From positions 8,618,001 through 8,682,000 of the forward strand of contig OY755177.1 in assembly GCA_963576735.1 (NCBI GenBank): DNA of 64,000 nucleotides, given 5' to 3'. Below the pieces are notes generated by a model that saw nothing but the letters and a program-made list of their open reading frames with translations, was not told the origin of the DNA and searched no databases. Below, one piece after another: positions 20,285 through 31,559 of this stretch. Positions within the stretch are counted from its first letter, which is position 1, and every line of letters starts with the position of its first letter. This DNA comes from Bedellia somnulentella (Eukaryota > Arthropoda > Insecta > Lepidoptera > Bedelliidae). The position numbers were made by a program, and so were the translations under genes.

Positions 20285-20345
20285 TAGCGCGATTCAGACA
20301 GGTACAACGCCATCTATCGAGCGCGCATACAATATTTATCGCAAT
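20285..20345 (-). repeat. Dispersed repeat fragment with gatagatggcgttgtac
   Basis: Read on the minus strand, this contains cgatagatggcgttgtac followed by ctgtctgaatcg; the core also occurs near 911-925 in plus orientation. It is probably the edge of an unidentified dispersed element. Confidence 0.4.
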
Positions 20346-20579
20346 ACAATGGAGATTTAGCTTTATTAATTTAATGAACTTTATGTATTAATTTGTATTA
20401 ATGTTAGTCTATGTATTACATTTATATTATTCTTTTCTATTCTATGTATGTATTCATCCAATTGAATAGGTACTTGAACAACGAACAAAGTTAACAATGC
20501 AGTCAAAATCCATACATAATGTTCTTGCCAAACCGCAAATATAAAATTGATTTCTATGGCATATAATTTTTTAATGTTT

Positions 20580-20935
20580 TTATAATTTTTCCTTTATATG
20601 TGGCTAATGACCTATCTTGGTGCAAAATTTGAAGTTTCTAAGTCTGCTAGAAGTACTTTAGATTTTTGATGATCTGTCAGTGAGTCAGTGAGTGACAAAA
20701 TGGTGTAACTTTGATCGACCGTAACTCCTAAACTATTAATTCATTTGGCGTGTAATTTCGAACTTAAGCTTGTTCTAATGCCTACTATTATTCACCGAAA
20801 ACCTAAACTCCTAGCTTTGTCCACGTCGAAGATATAGGGGGGGCGAAACAGCCGCGAACCGCTTCGAGAAAAGATGGTACGGCCGTGCCCGTTTTGCTCG
20901 AGACTTGGCAGGGGCACTGCCGTGCCCCCAGATAT
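20580..20935 (+). repeat. Dispersed repeat, relative at 42130-42480
   Basis: Shared landmarks with the minus-strand sequence at 42130-42480 are caaaatttgaagtttct, cagtgagtcagtgag and cgcttcgagaaaag. The order is the same in both, so this is one non-coding family of at least 350 bp. Its class is not known. A weaker relative is near 57320-57400. Confidence 0.55.
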
Positions 20936-21417
20936 CATTTAACCAGCGATCGCGCGAGAACAGGACAGACTTTTGTTAGATGTTACTTGATAAGTTTTCA
21001 GATTTTGAAAATGCCAAACATCTATATATGTTTTTTGAACTTTTATCAAACTTTTCAATTTAAGTAAAATATTTAATTTCACAGTCTTTATTCCCGCGTT
21101 CACATTTGAAACAACGGAACTTAACTGCGAACATTTGCGTGCTATGATAGTTTATGATTTAATATTCAGTTTGAGTCAAAAACAAAATTCACGACTATTA
21201 CAATTGGCATGAAGTTACTAGTTCTATCTTAGCTGAAAGTTTTTAGATGGTGCAGTGAAACTGACCTCGTGAATGACCATGTCAATGTCATGTCATGCTG
21301 TAATTAAGAATCAACTGAAGCAAGCGCTTGAATAGTTTCAATAAACTAAGGCGATGCAAAACTTCAGAACAGCGAAGATATGTAGTTTGGAAAATAGATT
21401 TATTTTTTATTGCTTTG

Positions 21418-21893
21418 TAATGTTGGCTTAGAATAGCATTATCCCATTTCTTTCAATGGATGTACGTAGAGGCGACTAACGGTATTGGGTCTACAAAGGC
21501 ATTTCTGGCGATGTGTTTGGAGAACCATCACTATTAGAACCTTGTTTTGGTGAGAATCAGAAGGTTGCGTGTTCATATCACGTCGGGGTCACCACTATTA
21601 GAACCTTGTTTTGGTGAGAAATAAATGCTACGACATGTTGCAGTTTATGACTAATTTTATTGAAATAATTGTGCTGCTTATAACCCTGGTCCCTACGTGA
21701 ATTTCTTAATAATAATTACATTGCTTATCTGTGTCCGAGTCATCGATAAAAGATCTGAACAGATATGGCACGGCACAATCACCAAAAACCTTTATTTTAC
21801 CATCTTTTTCCACTCAACTTTATAAAAGTGGTTGAGCAATTTCTAATTCATTATCTCTGGCTACCCCTCCTAGGGATTTATGTATGTATGTTT
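21418..21893 (+). mobile_element. SINE-A copy split by a ~235 bp insertion
   Basis: The 5' half is about 21422-21535 (gttggcttagaatagc.. to ccatcac) and the 3' half about 21770-21893 (caatcaccaaaaacct.. to atttatgtatgtatg). Between them is foreign sequence containing a near-exact direct repeat, actattagaaccttgtttt, at 21531 and 21593. The tail lost the gccgtgagta block. Confidence 0.7.
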
Positions 21894-21953
21894 TTTTTTA
21901 AACTTTATAGGAAAATACATGATTGATGAACTAAATATATGATACATGTATAC

Positions 21954-22161
21954 ATACATATACTTATACTCACGGTTGAAAACCCCTAGAAGGGGTAGCC
22001 AGAGCTAAGCAATTAGAAATTAAGGTTGAAAAAATAAAGGTTATTGGTGATTGGTCTCCACCCACATCGCCCAAAAGTCCCTTAAAAGCCTCAATACCGT
22101 AAGTCGCCTCTTGCGTACACCCACCGGAAGAAATTGGGTAGTGCTATTCTAAGCCGACACT
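21954..22161 (-). mobile_element. SINE-A copy with internal deletion
   Basis: Tail (catacatatacttatac) at the left and 5' end (taagccgacact) at the right. About 40 bp around the cctcagccacttttgg block is missing. Confidence 0.78.
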
Positions 22162-24092
22162 AAAAGTAAAATAAAAAGTCAAAAAGTTTATTTTTCAAAA
22201 TAAAGTTAAATACTAACATTTTTTGAACGTCAAAATTTTAAATTTATCATTAATCCGTTGCTTCGGAAGGTGTTCGTAAAGAGAAGAAGCAACAAAGAAA
22301 CTCTTTACATTCACATTTTTTCATGTTTTGAAAATACTATTTGTACAATTTCAGTTTAGATTTTCTATGCGACCAACCCAAACGCTAGTTTGACATAATT
22401 AAAATAAATTGTCTATCACAAAAACCAATCACATAACGTGAGAAGAAAAATCCTCACCAGACAATTATTCCTAGGAATAACGAGGGAAGATTTATAGCTT
22501 TACGGACACGGTCATGTGCGCGTTGGGTCCTAGTCGTTTAAAAAATCTAGAACACTGTAGCAAGATTTCTTTAAAAGCATGGCTTTAATTGCCTTTTTTA
22601 AAGATGCCACAGGCAATTCCAATATGTCAGAAGGAAGTTTGTTGAACACTTTCAGGGATAGTCCCATAAAGGAGTTACTTACTTTATTAAGTCTCCACTT
22701 CGGTACTTAAAGTTTCTCCTTATTTCGAGTGTTAACAGTATGCCTATCACTAACTTTACTAAATTGGCCTATATTCTTTTTAGCATACATTAAATTCTCA
22801 AATATGTATTGGCAAGAGACAGCTAAAATGCCAATATCTTTTAATTTTTCGCGCAACGAATACCTCGACCTTAACATGTAAATAGATCGGATAGCTCGCT
22901 TTTGTAAGACAAAAACTTTATGAACATCAGCCGCTTTACCCCATAATAAAATACCGTACGACATAATACTATGAAAATAACTGAAATAAACAATGCGAGC
23001 TGTTTCTATGTCTGCTATTTCTCTAATCTTACGCACGGCATACGCTGCTGAGCTCAGCCTTTTAGAAAGTGTTAGTATATGGGGCCCCATTGCAACTTAC
23101 AATCGATTATTATCCCTAGGAATTTTGTCTCTTTCACTAATTCTACTTTTTCACTGTCAATCACAATATTGGCGTCAACTTGCCTAACATTCGGTAAAGT
23201 AAATTTAATAAATTTAGTTTTTTTGGCATTCAGAACCAGGTTATTTATAGTAAACCAATGCAATATCAGTGAGATAGCTTTATTTACGTCGACAAGAGAT
23301 GTAGAGGATCTCGCTACATTGAATATTGTAGATGTGTCATCTGCAAACATAACTATCTCAGAATACTTTTGTACCATAAATGGTAAATCATTAATATAAA
23401 TCAGAAACAGTAATGGGCCAAGTATAGAACCTTGAGGAACGCCAATCTCTATTTCCGATCCTTCCGACGTGGTTCCGTTAATATCTATATTTAAAGTTAT
23501 TTTATTAAGATATGATGCCATTAATCAAATCAAATCAAAACCGTAATATTTAAGTTTAATCAACGCTATTTCCTTTTTTCCACAATCAAAAGCTTTTGTG
23601 AGGTCACAAAATATACCTAACGCATCCCGGGAGTTTTCCCATGAATTAAAAATATGTTACATTAGTGACACTCCTGCATCTACAGTAGACCTACCTTTAG
23701 TAAAACCATATTGCTCGTCATGGAATATTTATGTTTGTTGAAATATGAAAGCATTTGGTTGGATATGATTTTCTCGAAAACCTTACTGAGAACTGGTAAA
23801 ATAGAAATAGGCCTATAGTTGGTAAAGTCCTGACTATCTCCTGATTTATGTAGTGGGATGAGCCTACTTAACTTCATACAGTCTGGAAATTTGAAAAGTA
23901 TCGTTAAATGGGTAGCGATTATATTTATTATTCTGTTAATGACGAAAACTGACATTCCTGTTATGTATTTTTAATTATTTCATTACTGTCAACGTACTTA
24001 AAAGAAAACTATGCTGTGGTTTTGTTCCAAGAACTCAAGAGCTTTTTGGGGACATGAATTTAATTTCTCTGTTGTCTGAGTGGGGGTATTTA

Positions 24093-24142
24093 CTTACTTA
24101 CCCCATTACGCCCATTGTTCCCATTGGGGTAGGCAGAGACTA
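24093..24142 (-). mobile_element. 50 bp RTE-A tail insertion in LINE-J
   Basis: Only the last ~40 bp of RTE-A (cccattggggtaggcagag, minus orientation) plus an ACTT-type tail are inserted. The flanks gggggtattta at 24082-24092 and 24143-24153 are an exact 11 bp direct repeat. This is an extreme 5' truncation. Confidence 0.85.
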
Positions 24143-25182
24143 GGGGGTATTTATAAAATAATTTTCAAAAATGTCAGCAATTTGTGATCTTGACTGTATC
24201 AGTTCATTATCTAATAATAAATTTAGATCATGTGGGTACTTTAGTTATCCAGTTTCACTGTTGATTATTTTCCAGACGGTCTTGTTAGTCTCTTGTTAGA
24301 AGAATTCTTAATTTTATGTTTTATACATCTAGCTTTAGCTGCACCACAAACTTTTTTGAAAATTTTAGAATATTTTGGGACATAATTAATTAAATCTTGG
24401 TTGAAGTTATAGGACTTTTCTCAAATTTTATATATGTGATCTCTACTTTGTTCTAATCCCAGCCGTGGCTCATTCAGCAAAAGAGCATTTTGTGTTACAT
24501 AATATTACCTTAGTTTTAAAGATTTTGTTCAATTCAGTTTTTAGCTCATTGATGAAAGAAAGACAATTCTCTAATGTTTCACTGCTTCTCATTGGGGGGC
24601 TGATGCTAGACCTAATATTATTTTTAAATAAGCTAAGTTTTTTTCAGTTATCTGTCTACATACAATTGACTTTTTCTTGTCAATGGTAAATTCTAAATTT
24701 ATGAATTGACCCTTGTGGTCTAAGGTAATGCTATCAAAAAGGAAGTGACCAGAGTAGTCACAATTGCAATAAATATTATCTAAACATGTTGCAGAGATCG
24801 AGGTAATTCGGGTTGGCTCATTTAATACATTTAGAAGATTAAATGATTGAAAAAATGTTAAGATTCTCTCCTTTACTAAACCCTCTCCCAATAAGTCAAC
24901 ATTGAAATCCCCACAAACTACAACCTCTCTGGAGCTGCGGGAAGCCATCCCCAGCATCTTCCATTGCTGCTTCAAAGATGTCATAGTTACCTTTGGGTGG
25001 GCGATATACACACAAAACTTATATACTTACGCAATTCAATGCATGAGATTTCTACATGTTGTTCAACAGAAAGTCTACAGATGTCTTTTCTTTCTTTAAA
25101 TTTAATGTCTACATATAATAGTATCATACTACTCCCACACATAATGGACATCTCTGTTAAAACAACTGCCCACCGTGTAATT

Positions 25183-25501
25183 ACATACATACATACATAT
25201 ACTCACGCCATTAGTTCCCATTGGGGTAGGCAGAGACTATTGATCGCCACTTCGCACGATTCTGACAAACCTTTCTAGCTTCGTTTACATCCATCAATCT
25301 TTTCATACATGCTCTTTTATTCTTCATACTTCGGACGCCAGCCTTTTTGAGCACACTCTCAATTTGGTCCAAGTGTGTTCTCCGTGGTCGTCCTCTACTA
25401 ACATTACCATCCACACTAGCTCTATAGATACCTTTTACCAATTTTCTATCATCCATCCTCTCTATGTGCCCAAACCATCTCAACATTCCTTTTTCTAATT
25501 A
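25183..25501 (-). mobile_element. RTE-A insertion in LINE-J with 11 bp TSD
   Basis: 5'-truncated RTE-A on the minus strand. The ATGT-type tail is at the left, and the coding part (minus 25211-25486) includes MLRWFGHIERMDD, GRPRRTHLDQIE and SMKNKRACMKRL, the C-terminal region of the RTE-A protein. accgtgtaatt flanks it at 25172-25182 and 25502-25512. The LINE-J endonuclease frame continues across the insertion (..LKNYT then VGSCFN..), confirming a clean insertion. Confidence 0.9.
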
Positions 25502-25722
25502 ACCGTGTAATTCTTTAAACTAAAGTTCATTTGTTCTGCTTTTAACCAGTGTTCTGTCAAACAAAGTATTTTAGCATTGTACTTATTAACGAATAACTCT
25601 AATTCTAATAATTTGCAGGAAAGGCTCTGTATGTTCTGATGAACTAATGAAATGTATGCCTTTTCTTTTGTCTTACTACCTAGTTTAAAGCTAAATTTGC
25701 AGATATATTAGTACATGTACTG

Positions 25723-25946
25723 TGTAGTGTCGGCTTAGAATAACACTACCCCATTTCTTCCGGTGGGTGTACGTAAGAGGCGACTAACGGTATTGGGGCT
25801 TTTAAGGGATTTTTGGGCGATGTGGTTGGAGACCCATCACCAACAACCTTTATTTCACTATCTTTCCCCGACGCAACTTCCAAAAGTGGCTGAGGAACTT
25901 CAAGTTCAATCAAGGGATTTATAGCCGTGAGTATATGTATGTATGT
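25723..25946 (+). mobile_element. SINE-A insertion in LINE-J
   Basis: Starts tgtagtgtcggcttag and ends with an ATGT array. The flanks atgtactg at 25715-25722 and 25947-25954 form an 8 bp direct repeat that merges with the tail. About 20 bp near the cttagctctggctac block are missing. It interrupts LINE-J coding sequence upstream of the endonuclease. Confidence 0.82.
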
Positions 25947-26619
25947 ATGTACTGCATCCAAGTCAGTTGAAATTGTTATGTTATTTAAATTAATAACATT
26001 ATTGTATATAATATTACTAGCTAGTAACATAGCTAGACGTTTTTTAGAATGTTCAGGTACTTTCAAGGTACTTTTAGTCATTAATGATTCCTTAATATAA
26101 TTATTTATATTAAAATAAACAATTTTTTGCCTATATCCCAAAGTCAAATTATATAGTAACATATTTAATTTACATATCCTAGTATTAACCTTATATCTAA
26201 GATTCTTGGAATTGCTTGGAATGAATGAAATGCACTACACAGCATAATATATGATCAACTTTAAAAAATATAATTTTCATTCTCATTTAAAGAAAAAAAG
26301 AAAGAGAGAAAGAGATACATTTATTTGCTGTACAGAACATGGAAAAATAACATTAATAGGGAAAAAAAAACAACACATTATTCAATTCTCAAAGCTAGAA
26401 AACAAAAGTAAACAAGAAAAAACATACAAATATAATATTTAGAAGGCAAGGTTTGAGGCGCAGACTTCCTCTAGACAAGCTGTGGTCGATTATTTTGTGC
26501 ATGCTGAATTACACCTTCAAAATTGATATTTACTAATTAAAAATTTAAGTCACTTTTCGAATTTTCTCACTGCTCCCAAAATAAAAACTCTTTCTTGGTA
26601 CGTTTTGCGTTTGTGGTTT

Positions 26620-26685
26620 AGCAGTAAGCTTTGAATCCGGAGATCTCCGGTTCAATCCCCAGTTTAATTTTAATTAAACCTGTAA
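26620..26685 (+). repeat. Possible tRNA-like SINE head
   Basis: tggtttagcagtaagc followed ~25 bp later by ccggttcaatcccc resembles Pol III A and B boxes. The body after it is not recognised. Weak evidence. Confidence 0.3.
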
Positions 26686-26851
26686 GATTTAATCCAGTTT
26701 TGAAAGATATTGCGGACTTGAATCATCTTGTTATCTGAAAATGATTCTATGCTTTGCAGGTAAAAGATGTCATCCCCAGCCAAATCACCCTATATAGGAT
26801 TGATATATTTAGGATTTTACTTGAACATTAAGCATTCTGATATGGTCTCTA

Positions 26852-27240
26852 ACAATGGGCCTCATCAGAAGGCTCCGGGCCACTCAAGGGGCAATGGAGA
26901 GGTCTACGTTACAAGTTTCACTACGCGATCGAATCCACAAAGAGGAGATCCTTAAAAGTATCGGGGTCACTGACATAACCCGAAAAATTGCAAAAATTAA
27001 GTGGCACATTGCACGCAGAACTGACGGCTGTTGGGGCTCAAATGTTCTCCAGTAGCGGCCACGTACCGGACGACGCAGTGTGGGTAGGCCTCCTTAAACC
27101 TACTTCTTGCTCAAGGTCACGGGAAGCTAATGGAGGATGACAGCCCAGGACCGGTCGTTGTAGATATATTTCAGGAAGGCCTAAGTCCAAGAAAGGACCT
27201 CTATAGGCTGATGAGGATGATGATGCTGATAAGGCATTGA
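26852..27240 (+). pseudogene. LINE ORF2 C-terminal fragment (endonuclease-RT type)
   Basis: The open part (from ATG 26855) reads LRATQGAMERSTLQVSLRDR, then IRK-type spacing, KIKWHIARRTDGCWG, and, after a stop, RPRTGRRSVGRPP. This series is the C-terminal region of an abundant insect LINE protein. The unit ends in a GATGATGATG-rich tail near 27210. All catalytic domains are missing because of 5' truncation. Confidence 0.65.
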
Positions 27241-27400
27241 AGTTTCAACTACTTTGTTTCATCAACTTGTTGTGCAAACCAGGTTAAATGTAACTATATA
27301 GTAATTTATGCAATTCTTTTTAAAATCAAAGCACAACCGACAAATAAAAAGATATAATTCAACTATATTCTTTCTTTAAATAAGTTAACTAGGGTTTTTT

Positions 27401-27551
27401 TTGTGGTTGGAGACCCGTCACCAAAAACATTTATTATTACCATCTTTTCCCCCATCAACTTCCAAAAGTGGCTGAGGAATTTTTCATTCCAAAGCTCTGG
27501 CTACCCCGTTAAGGGATTTATAGCCGTGAGTATATGTATGTATGTATGTAG
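27401..27551 (+). mobile_element. SINE-A copy, 5'-truncated
   Basis: Starts at gtggttggagacccgtc and runs through ccaaaagtggctgagg to an ATGT array. Good match to the consensus. Confidence 0.82.
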
Positions 27552-28146
27552 GGTTTTTTACATAAACTGTAAATTTTATTAGAACAAAATCTACTATATT
27601 TCAATTTGCTAATAGTTCAAATGATAGCTGTCATTGGATTCTATTTATATACACTTCGTCGAAAATTTAGCGTCAACTGTGGCATCAACGGCAAAAAGCT
27701 TTTAGTCTGCGAAGTGCGTAGTATTAAAAGAAATAAAAGGAAATTGGGATATAAATAAATAATATACACACAAAATTCTCACTTGCTCAGGTAGCTTTTA
27801 AGAAATAACCTTTGTATTCTGTCAATCTAATCCTTGAATTGAATAATCTATGTTACGGGTTCACAGAGAAATTCACAGGTTTATTTCCGTGGTTAGAATG
27901 GCTGGTAACTCAAAAATTACAATCCTTTAAGTGTATCAAACTTTAGTTTTGTTTATCTTCTAGCTACCCATTTTTTTAATTAAAATTAACATTAAACATA
28001 TGTATAATATTCATCAAACCAGTTAAATATTTGAATATGTACTAGATTACGAGGCTAAAATTAATATATGAAATCAAAATGAACATGGCTATACGGAAAA
28101 TTACGACTAATAAGGTGTCAATTTTTTTATTTATTTTTAAGTAGTG

Positions 28147-28373
28147 TGATGGGGCAGACTAAACAACTTTGTACGAAAACACTAACTTTATACTAGGCTG
28201 GTAAACAAAACTATAAAGTCCGAAAAGTATTCAAAAATCAAAGTACTTCCGTACGCATGCCCTAGCAATATTGTCGTTGAGCCGGTCCAGGCAGTTCCAG
28301 AGATGTGGAAGCTACGCCGGCCGTACACAGCACAACTGAACTGAGCGCGAGTTTTAAAAGTGTGCTTGTTACA
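28147..28373 (-). mobile_element. Probable LTR of a retrotransposon
   Basis: On the minus strand the segment begins TGTAACAAGCACAC and ends CCCATCA with TG..CA ends. Just upstream lies a purine run (aaagggggaga, plus 28374-28386) in the position of a polypurine tract. A TATA-like tataaag occurs within it. No second LTR is seen, so this is a lone 3' end. Confidence 0.55.
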
Positions 28374-28590
28374 GTCTCCCCCTTTGACTGTGAAGGCGTC
28401 CCGACGAAGAGTCAGCAGAACTTATGATTTCTTTGGCCGACCTCTTAGGCGCCCTGTAATGGTAGCAGCTGGAGCAGTCAGTGGGCGGATTGTCTTCTTA
28501 GGTCGTCCTCTCTTACGGAGTGGTTGTTTTGGTAAAGGCAACGTGTCATCGGCACGTCAGGCACGTCGTAAAATGGTCGCTTGTTGTAAT
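28374..28590 (-). pseudogene. LTR retrotransposon polyprotein C-terminal tail with AT-hooks
   Basis: The minus-strand frame that leads into the putative LTR reads PLRKRGRPKKTIRPL then GRLRGRPKKS, two AT-hook-like RGRPKK motifs, then a stop and VKGGDCNKH. Basic tails of this kind occur at the end of some retrotransposon integrases. Only ~70 codons remain; no integrase core is present. The plus-strand frame at 28360-28593 is a shadow. Class (Gypsy or Copia) undetermined. Confidence 0.45.
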
Positions 28591-28759
28591 TAATTGCTTT
28601 TAATTTAGTAAGACTGAAAATAATTATATTTTTGTTGAGTAAAAGTATTCCAATGTTTCCCGTATTTGATTGCCATGATCGTGGGTAGAACGACCTTAAT
28701 TTGTCATTGGTGTGTAATGGTGTATTATCTTCTTACGTATAGAGTTGTAGGTATTTGGT

Positions 28760-28890
28760 GCATAAGAAAACCCCAAAAAGGGTAGGCACAGCTTTAGCAT
28801 TGCAAAGTCTTCAGTAACTCTTTAGAGTTTAGTGGGCAAAATAAAGCATTGGTCTTCATCCACATCATCGTCCAGAAATGCAATAAGTAT
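28760..28890 (-). mobile_element. SINE-A relic
   Basis: Weak minus-strand match: aaaaccccaaaaagggtagg, cagtaactctttagag and ttggtcttcatccacatc keep SINE-A spacing. Both ends are lost. Confidence 0.4.
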
Positions 28891-29600
28891 AAATGTAAAA
28901 TGCATGATTTAACAGATTTTTTTATGCTACGAGTGAGGTGACAAGAGATAATGTTAGGACGACCAACTTTACTACATACTAGCTGAACCGACAGACCTCA
29001 TTAATTGCCGGCATTTACTTGATGGGTAATATTAAATTGTCATATTTTACATTTTAAGGGATTTTTGATATCACGTAGATTCTTGCGAAATTTCACTCAA
29101 ATACGAGCTATAGTTTAGGTGTCATTTAGCTGCAAATATACTAACATCCAAACATCTTAACTTTCACATTTATAATATTTTAAGGAAAATGAAATAAAAA
29201 AAAAATAACGCTTTATATATCCGGCACATCAAAACTGGTAGTAAAACTTGACTGTTAAATAACTAAAACGAAGGTAATTTCAGAGTTCATAGACAGTGAA
29301 AGACTTAAGGCATTTACTTGTAAAACCGATTTCCAGTTACTTGTGGGCAATGAAGCTGAAAATAGGCAAACGAATCTGTAAGGCTTTGTTACTATTATAC
29401 AACTAAAATTTGGAACTAAAATGCGTGTAAAATTGCTATTGTATTCAGATAAAATAAACAATAGAAAGAAAATATTACTTATAATTATAGATGTAAGACG
29501 AATGTAATTAATGGGAAGTTTTTACCCCAATCAGTAAGAAGACTAAGTAGTAGGTTCATAAAAATATTTGAGTTGCATTTATATTTATTAACAATAATAA
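28891..29600. other. No feature recognised
   Basis: AT-rich sequence without a coding signature or a match to the named families. Confidence 0.4.
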
Positions 29601-30170
29601 ATCCATAAATAAAGAATAAATAAAGGAAAGAAAAATTTCGACACAGGCGGGAATCGAACCCGCGACCTCTGGTATACGCCCCCGTCCCTCTGCCAATTGG
29701 CTGCCAGTGCGAAATTCTTCTATCCTTTGTATCTTTTACACTTTTTTAAGCAGTGTTTGCGTTGCCTACCTCCGATTTTTTTTACAAATTCGGAAGGCCA
29801 CTTGTCTACCTTTTCAGATAGAATGCAAATGTGAGAACGCCTATTTTCGAGAAATTTTTCTTTCCTTTATTTATAAGTAATAATCCCCAAATGAGGTTTT
29901 CATGAAAATTCATTCAAATTATGTGATAGTTAGGCGATCTCAACATTTGCATGGTATCTGAAAAGGTAGACAAGTGGCAAAAAAGTGTAAAAGAAACAAA
30001 TGATAGAATAATTTTGCACTGACAGCCATTGACACGGTAGCTCAATTGGCAGAGCGACGGGGGCGTATGGCCGAGGTCGCGGGTTCGATTCCCGCCTGTG
30101 TTGAAATTTTTCTTTCCTTTATTTATTAGTAATAATCCCCACATGAGGTTTTCATGACCTAAAACATTCA
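29600..30170. mobile_element. Unit T dimer (inverted)
   Basis: A minus tRNA-like sequence at 29639-29698 has lost its 5' acceptor and part of the D arm: about 16 bp are missing relative to 4486-4558. A plus copy lies at 30031-30103. Between them are the same leader (ttctatcctttgtatctttt) and body (aggccacttgtctacctttt) blocks as in the 4.4 kb dimer. The body tail (taatccccacatgagg) appears twice in plus orientation. Confidence 0.7.
30031..30103 (+). tRNA. tRNA-like sequence of unit T
   Basis: 73 nt. Acceptor, D and T arms pair as in the 4.8 kb copy; the anticodon arm reads gggggcgtatggccg, so its stem is weakened by a change. Not a normal anticodon loop; judged a pseudo-tRNA or SINE promoter. 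Confidence 0.45.
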
Positions 30171-30640
30171 AATTAAATAATTAATTCTGTTTTTTTTCTG
30201 TCTAAGAATTTTTTGTTGCAATAGTTTACCAATTAGTAGAAAATGTGTAAACCTATAAGCTAAAGAAGCACTGATTAACTATATTAAATAAATCCTTACA
30301 TTTATATTATTACGTTTATCTTGTCTCATCCGAAAATTATTCTCCAACGAAGATTTTGTATAATTTCAAGGGTCGTCTGTCGGATCGTATCATATACTTC
30401 AAATGACATTCATGTCTGAGGGCCCTGCCAAGGCAAATTTGTTTCATTGGTATAATAAAAATAGGAGAGGTAAAAAAACTTGGGAAAAATATTGCAGACT
30501 AAAAATAATCCAAGACATTTGGCATATTACAACTTGTTTTGAACTCATTCATACCTCGAGTATTAGATTGGTGCATCTTAGCATAAGGAGGATAGTTTCA
30601 CGATGATTGTTGCCTCATCAATGATGAAAAGAAAAAATGC
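30171..30640. other. No feature recognised
   Basis: No coding motif; the open frame at 30403-30606 has no recognisable domain. Confidence 0.35.
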
Positions 30641-30643
30641 ATA

Positions 30644-31559
30644 TGTCGCAGGTATATTGTCAAAGCCGTGATATTACAATTTCACTAGTGATATTATAAT
30701 TAAACGGTAGATTGTCATTCGACTTCATTTCTTACAATTTAACTGCCTATTTTTAGTGATATTGTAATTTCACGGCGACACTATAGTGATATTGCAGGGC
30801 AATGATAATTTGACAATTTCACTGGTCGTTAGATTACGAGACCGTCTTTGATTGGTCCGTTTTGAGTTTCATTTTTGCAATCATAGAGTTATAAATAAAT
30901 AGACACGTTTAAATACACTATAAACTTTTTTTGCCCAGAGTGGGATACTGAAATACAGGCTACATAAAAAAAATAGCTATTATTTTCATCCAGAATATAA
31001 TATCTACTTATTTTTGCAATCTGCAGCTTTGTGGCATTTGGAGTTGCACAATACATTATTTTTTTTACATGCGCATCTGAGAGAATTATCTTATTGTTCA
31101 CTGTAATATTTTTGTAGCTCTGTGTTAAAATCTTCTCGTGATACGATTTCACATTGTTTTTCATTATCATTACGTATTAATGAACATGAAGTTTCCGATA
31201 CATCCAAAAGTTCTCCGTTTTGAAAAATAAAATACGGTTTACGGAAAACAAACAAAACACTATTTTAACAATAATATCAGATGTTAAACTGCACACTAAC
31301 CGCTATGCACTATTATTGTTTTGAAAATGGCGTCGAAAAAAATTTACCAATCAGAACGCTCGACTTCTCCCACTGCCAACTTCGTTCATGATTTAACTAG
31401 ATTTATTACAATATCACTATAGTGTCGCCGTGAAATTACAATATCACTAAAAATAGGCAGTTAAATTGTAAGAAATGAAGTCGAATGACAATCTACCGTT
31501 TAATTATAATATCACTAGTGAAATTGTAATATCACGGCTTTGACAATATACCAGCGACA
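30644..31559. mobile_element. Inverted-repeat element with 151 bp arms
   Basis: Left arm 30644-30794 (tgtcgcaggtatattg..) and right arm 31409-31559 (..caatataccagcgaca) are nearly exact reverse complements. Each arm contains several variants of agtgatattgtaatttcac, subterminal repeats of the kind transposases bind. The interior (~614 bp) is AT-rich; a 93-codon minus frame at 30889-31170 has no recognised domain. Size and structure fit a non-autonomous DNA transposon. Target-site duplication unclear. Confidence 0.75.

Larger units (their letters stand above)
22707..25690 (-). pseudogene. LINE-J ORF2 (endonuclease, reverse transcriptase), broken
   Basis: Pieces in order: N-terminal endonuclease at 25505-25690 (NIQSLSCKLLELELFVNKYN, CLTEHWLK); endonuclease core at 24589-25011 (CGDFNVDLLGEG, TRITSISATCLDNIY, DHKGQF); RT fingers at 23680-23955 (LIPLHKSGD, NYRPISILPVLSKVFE); RT palm at 23072-23521 (GVPQGSILGPLLFLIYINDLP, FADDTSTIF); and the C-terminal region at 22707-23090 (YFHSIMSYGILLWG). 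The frame changes several times, and the YADD position reads FADD, as in Jockey-like enzymes. The A motif lies in the damaged stretch near 23525-23650. The enzyme would nick DNA and reverse-transcribe element RNA; this copy is inactive. Confidence 0.82.
22170..26235 (-). mobile_element. LINE-J: Jockey-like LINE with three later insertions
   Basis: A long minus-strand LINE copy. From right to left it has a coding region upstream of the endonuclease (to about 26160), the endonuclease, the reverse transcriptase, a C-terminal region and a 3' UTR. The 3' UTR carries a stem-loop (gttgcttc at 22258 with gaagcaac at 22286). Insertions inside it are SINE-A at 25723-25946, RTE-A at 25183-25501 and a 50 bp RTE-A tail at 24093-24142, each with direct flanking repeats. 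The 3' UTR recurs at 34310-34550 and 52455-52690. Confidence 0.75.
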
